Assembly: GCF_009760915.1 (NCBI RefSeq)
Contig: NZ_VIDQ01000001.1
Coordinates: 186,001-250,000 of the forward strand
Direction: 5' to 3'
Length of the DNA stretch: 64,000 nucleotides
DNA from: Azohydromonas aeria
GTDB lineage: Bacteria > Pseudomonadota > Gammaproteobacteria > Burkholderiales > Burkholderiaceae_C
The position numbers and the translations under genes are program-made. Below are positions 63,691 to 64,000 of the stretch, piece by piece; position 1 is the first letter of the stretch, and the number at the start of each line of letters is the position of its first letter. The notes under the pieces were generated by a model that worked only from the letters and a program-made list of their open reading frames with translations, made no database searches and had not been told where the DNA came from.

Positions 63691-64000
63691 ATGGAATTCG
63701 AGAACCTGATGACGGCGCTGCACGGCGGCGAGGACGGCGCGCTCAAGACCGCCGTGATCACGCTGCACCGGCCCAAGGCCCTGAACGCGCTCAACGACCC
63801 GCTCATGGACGAGCTCGGCGCCGCGCTGCTGGCCTTCGACGCCGACGACTCGGTGGGCTGCATCGTGCTCACCGGCAGCGAGCGCGCCTTCGCCGCCGGC
63901 GCCGACATCGCCGCCATGGCCAAGCGCGAGTTCATGGACGTCTACCGCACCCGGTTCATCACCCGCAACTGGGAGACGATCCGCCAGGTGCGCAAGCCCG
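63691..64000 (+). CDS. enoyl-CoA hydratase, N-terminal part (cut by window edge)
   Basis: First 103 codons of a crotonase-fold hydratase. VITLHRPKALNALND (substrate and CoA side) and GSERAFAAGADIAAM (oxyanion-hole/ADP-binding) are typical of fatty-acid beta-oxidation enoyl-CoA hydratases. The catalytic Glu pair lies outside the window. GGAGAGAG precedes ATG 63691. Confidence 0.92.
   Translation, partial: MEFENLMTALHGGEDGALKTAVITLHRPKALNALNDPLMDELGAALLAFDADDSVGCIVLTGSERAFAAGADIAAMAKREFMDVYRTRFITRNWETIRQVRKP

Overview
The window is a high-GC (roughly 70% by eye), gene-dense, chromosomal segment of a betaproteobacterium, most probably a Comamonadaceae-type Burkholderiales. The reasons are the rubredoxin-pilGHIJ-chpA/pilL order, the coxB-ctaD-ctaG-ctaE-SURF1-ctaA-ctaB-sco layout with the small DUF2970/DUF2909/assembly genes, a PEP-CTERM protein, an HrcA-type CIRCE box in front of rpoH, and the yqgE-ruvX-pyrR-pyrB-pseudo-dihydroorotase cluster. 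I cannot name the genus from sequence reading alone. No rRNA, tRNA, CRISPR array, transposase or integrase was recognised.

Layout. 1-8520 is all on the minus strand: RNB ribonuclease - TonB-like - aroE (cut by the left edge), a FabG-type reductase, the mpl-yqiA pair (cell-wall recycling ligase plus esterase) and the thiD-hemL pair. 8680-20560 is a plus-strand type IV pilus chemosensory cluster: rubredoxin, pilG, pilH, pilI (CheW), pilJ (MCP), a 2240-residue PilL/ChpA hybrid kinase, and a GGDEF diguanylate cyclase directly behind it. 20708-26447 is a tripartite RND efflux operon (lipoprotein OMP, adaptor, pump) joined by ATGA overlaps and closed by a strong terminator. 26544-28600 (minus) couples an APC-type permease to an exported-looking SAM methyltransferase. 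28855-31553 is the accessory-looking part: three tandem phage-tail-collar-domain paralogues, a GNAT gene translationally coupled to the third, and a convergent, overlapping PEP-CTERM gene.

31775-38872 holds phrB (minus) divergent from a tightly packed pyrimidine/nucleotide operon: yqgE, ruvX, pyrR, pyrB, a dihydroorotase homologue that has lost its HxH metal ligands, a PlsC acyltransferase and a short PRPP-synthetase-like protein. 38949-44514 holds housekeeping genes: gpmA, rhodanese, grxC, secB, gpsA, trmL, comF and a BioC-like methyltransferase. 44700-54605 is the complete aa3-type cytochrome c oxidase and heme A biogenesis cluster. After it come rpoH (CIRCE-controlled), ychF, a MOSC protein, a UbiH-type monooxygenase, dsbC, a DUF3429 membrane protein, an M61 peptidase, a DUF3108 protein, and the start of an enoyl-CoA hydratase that runs off the right edge.

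The points most worth following up are the tail-collar triplet plus GNAT (a possible heterotrimeric fibre of unknown purpose), a recurrent pattern in which at least seven genes have a -10-like hexamer only 6-7 nt before ATG and no Shine-Dalgarno (predicted leaderless mRNAs), the perfect CIRCE box sitting on the predicted rpoH promoter, and several proteins whose signature residues are missing (the dihydroorotase homologue and the BioC-like protein). Everything is from reading the sequence; no database search or alignment was run.
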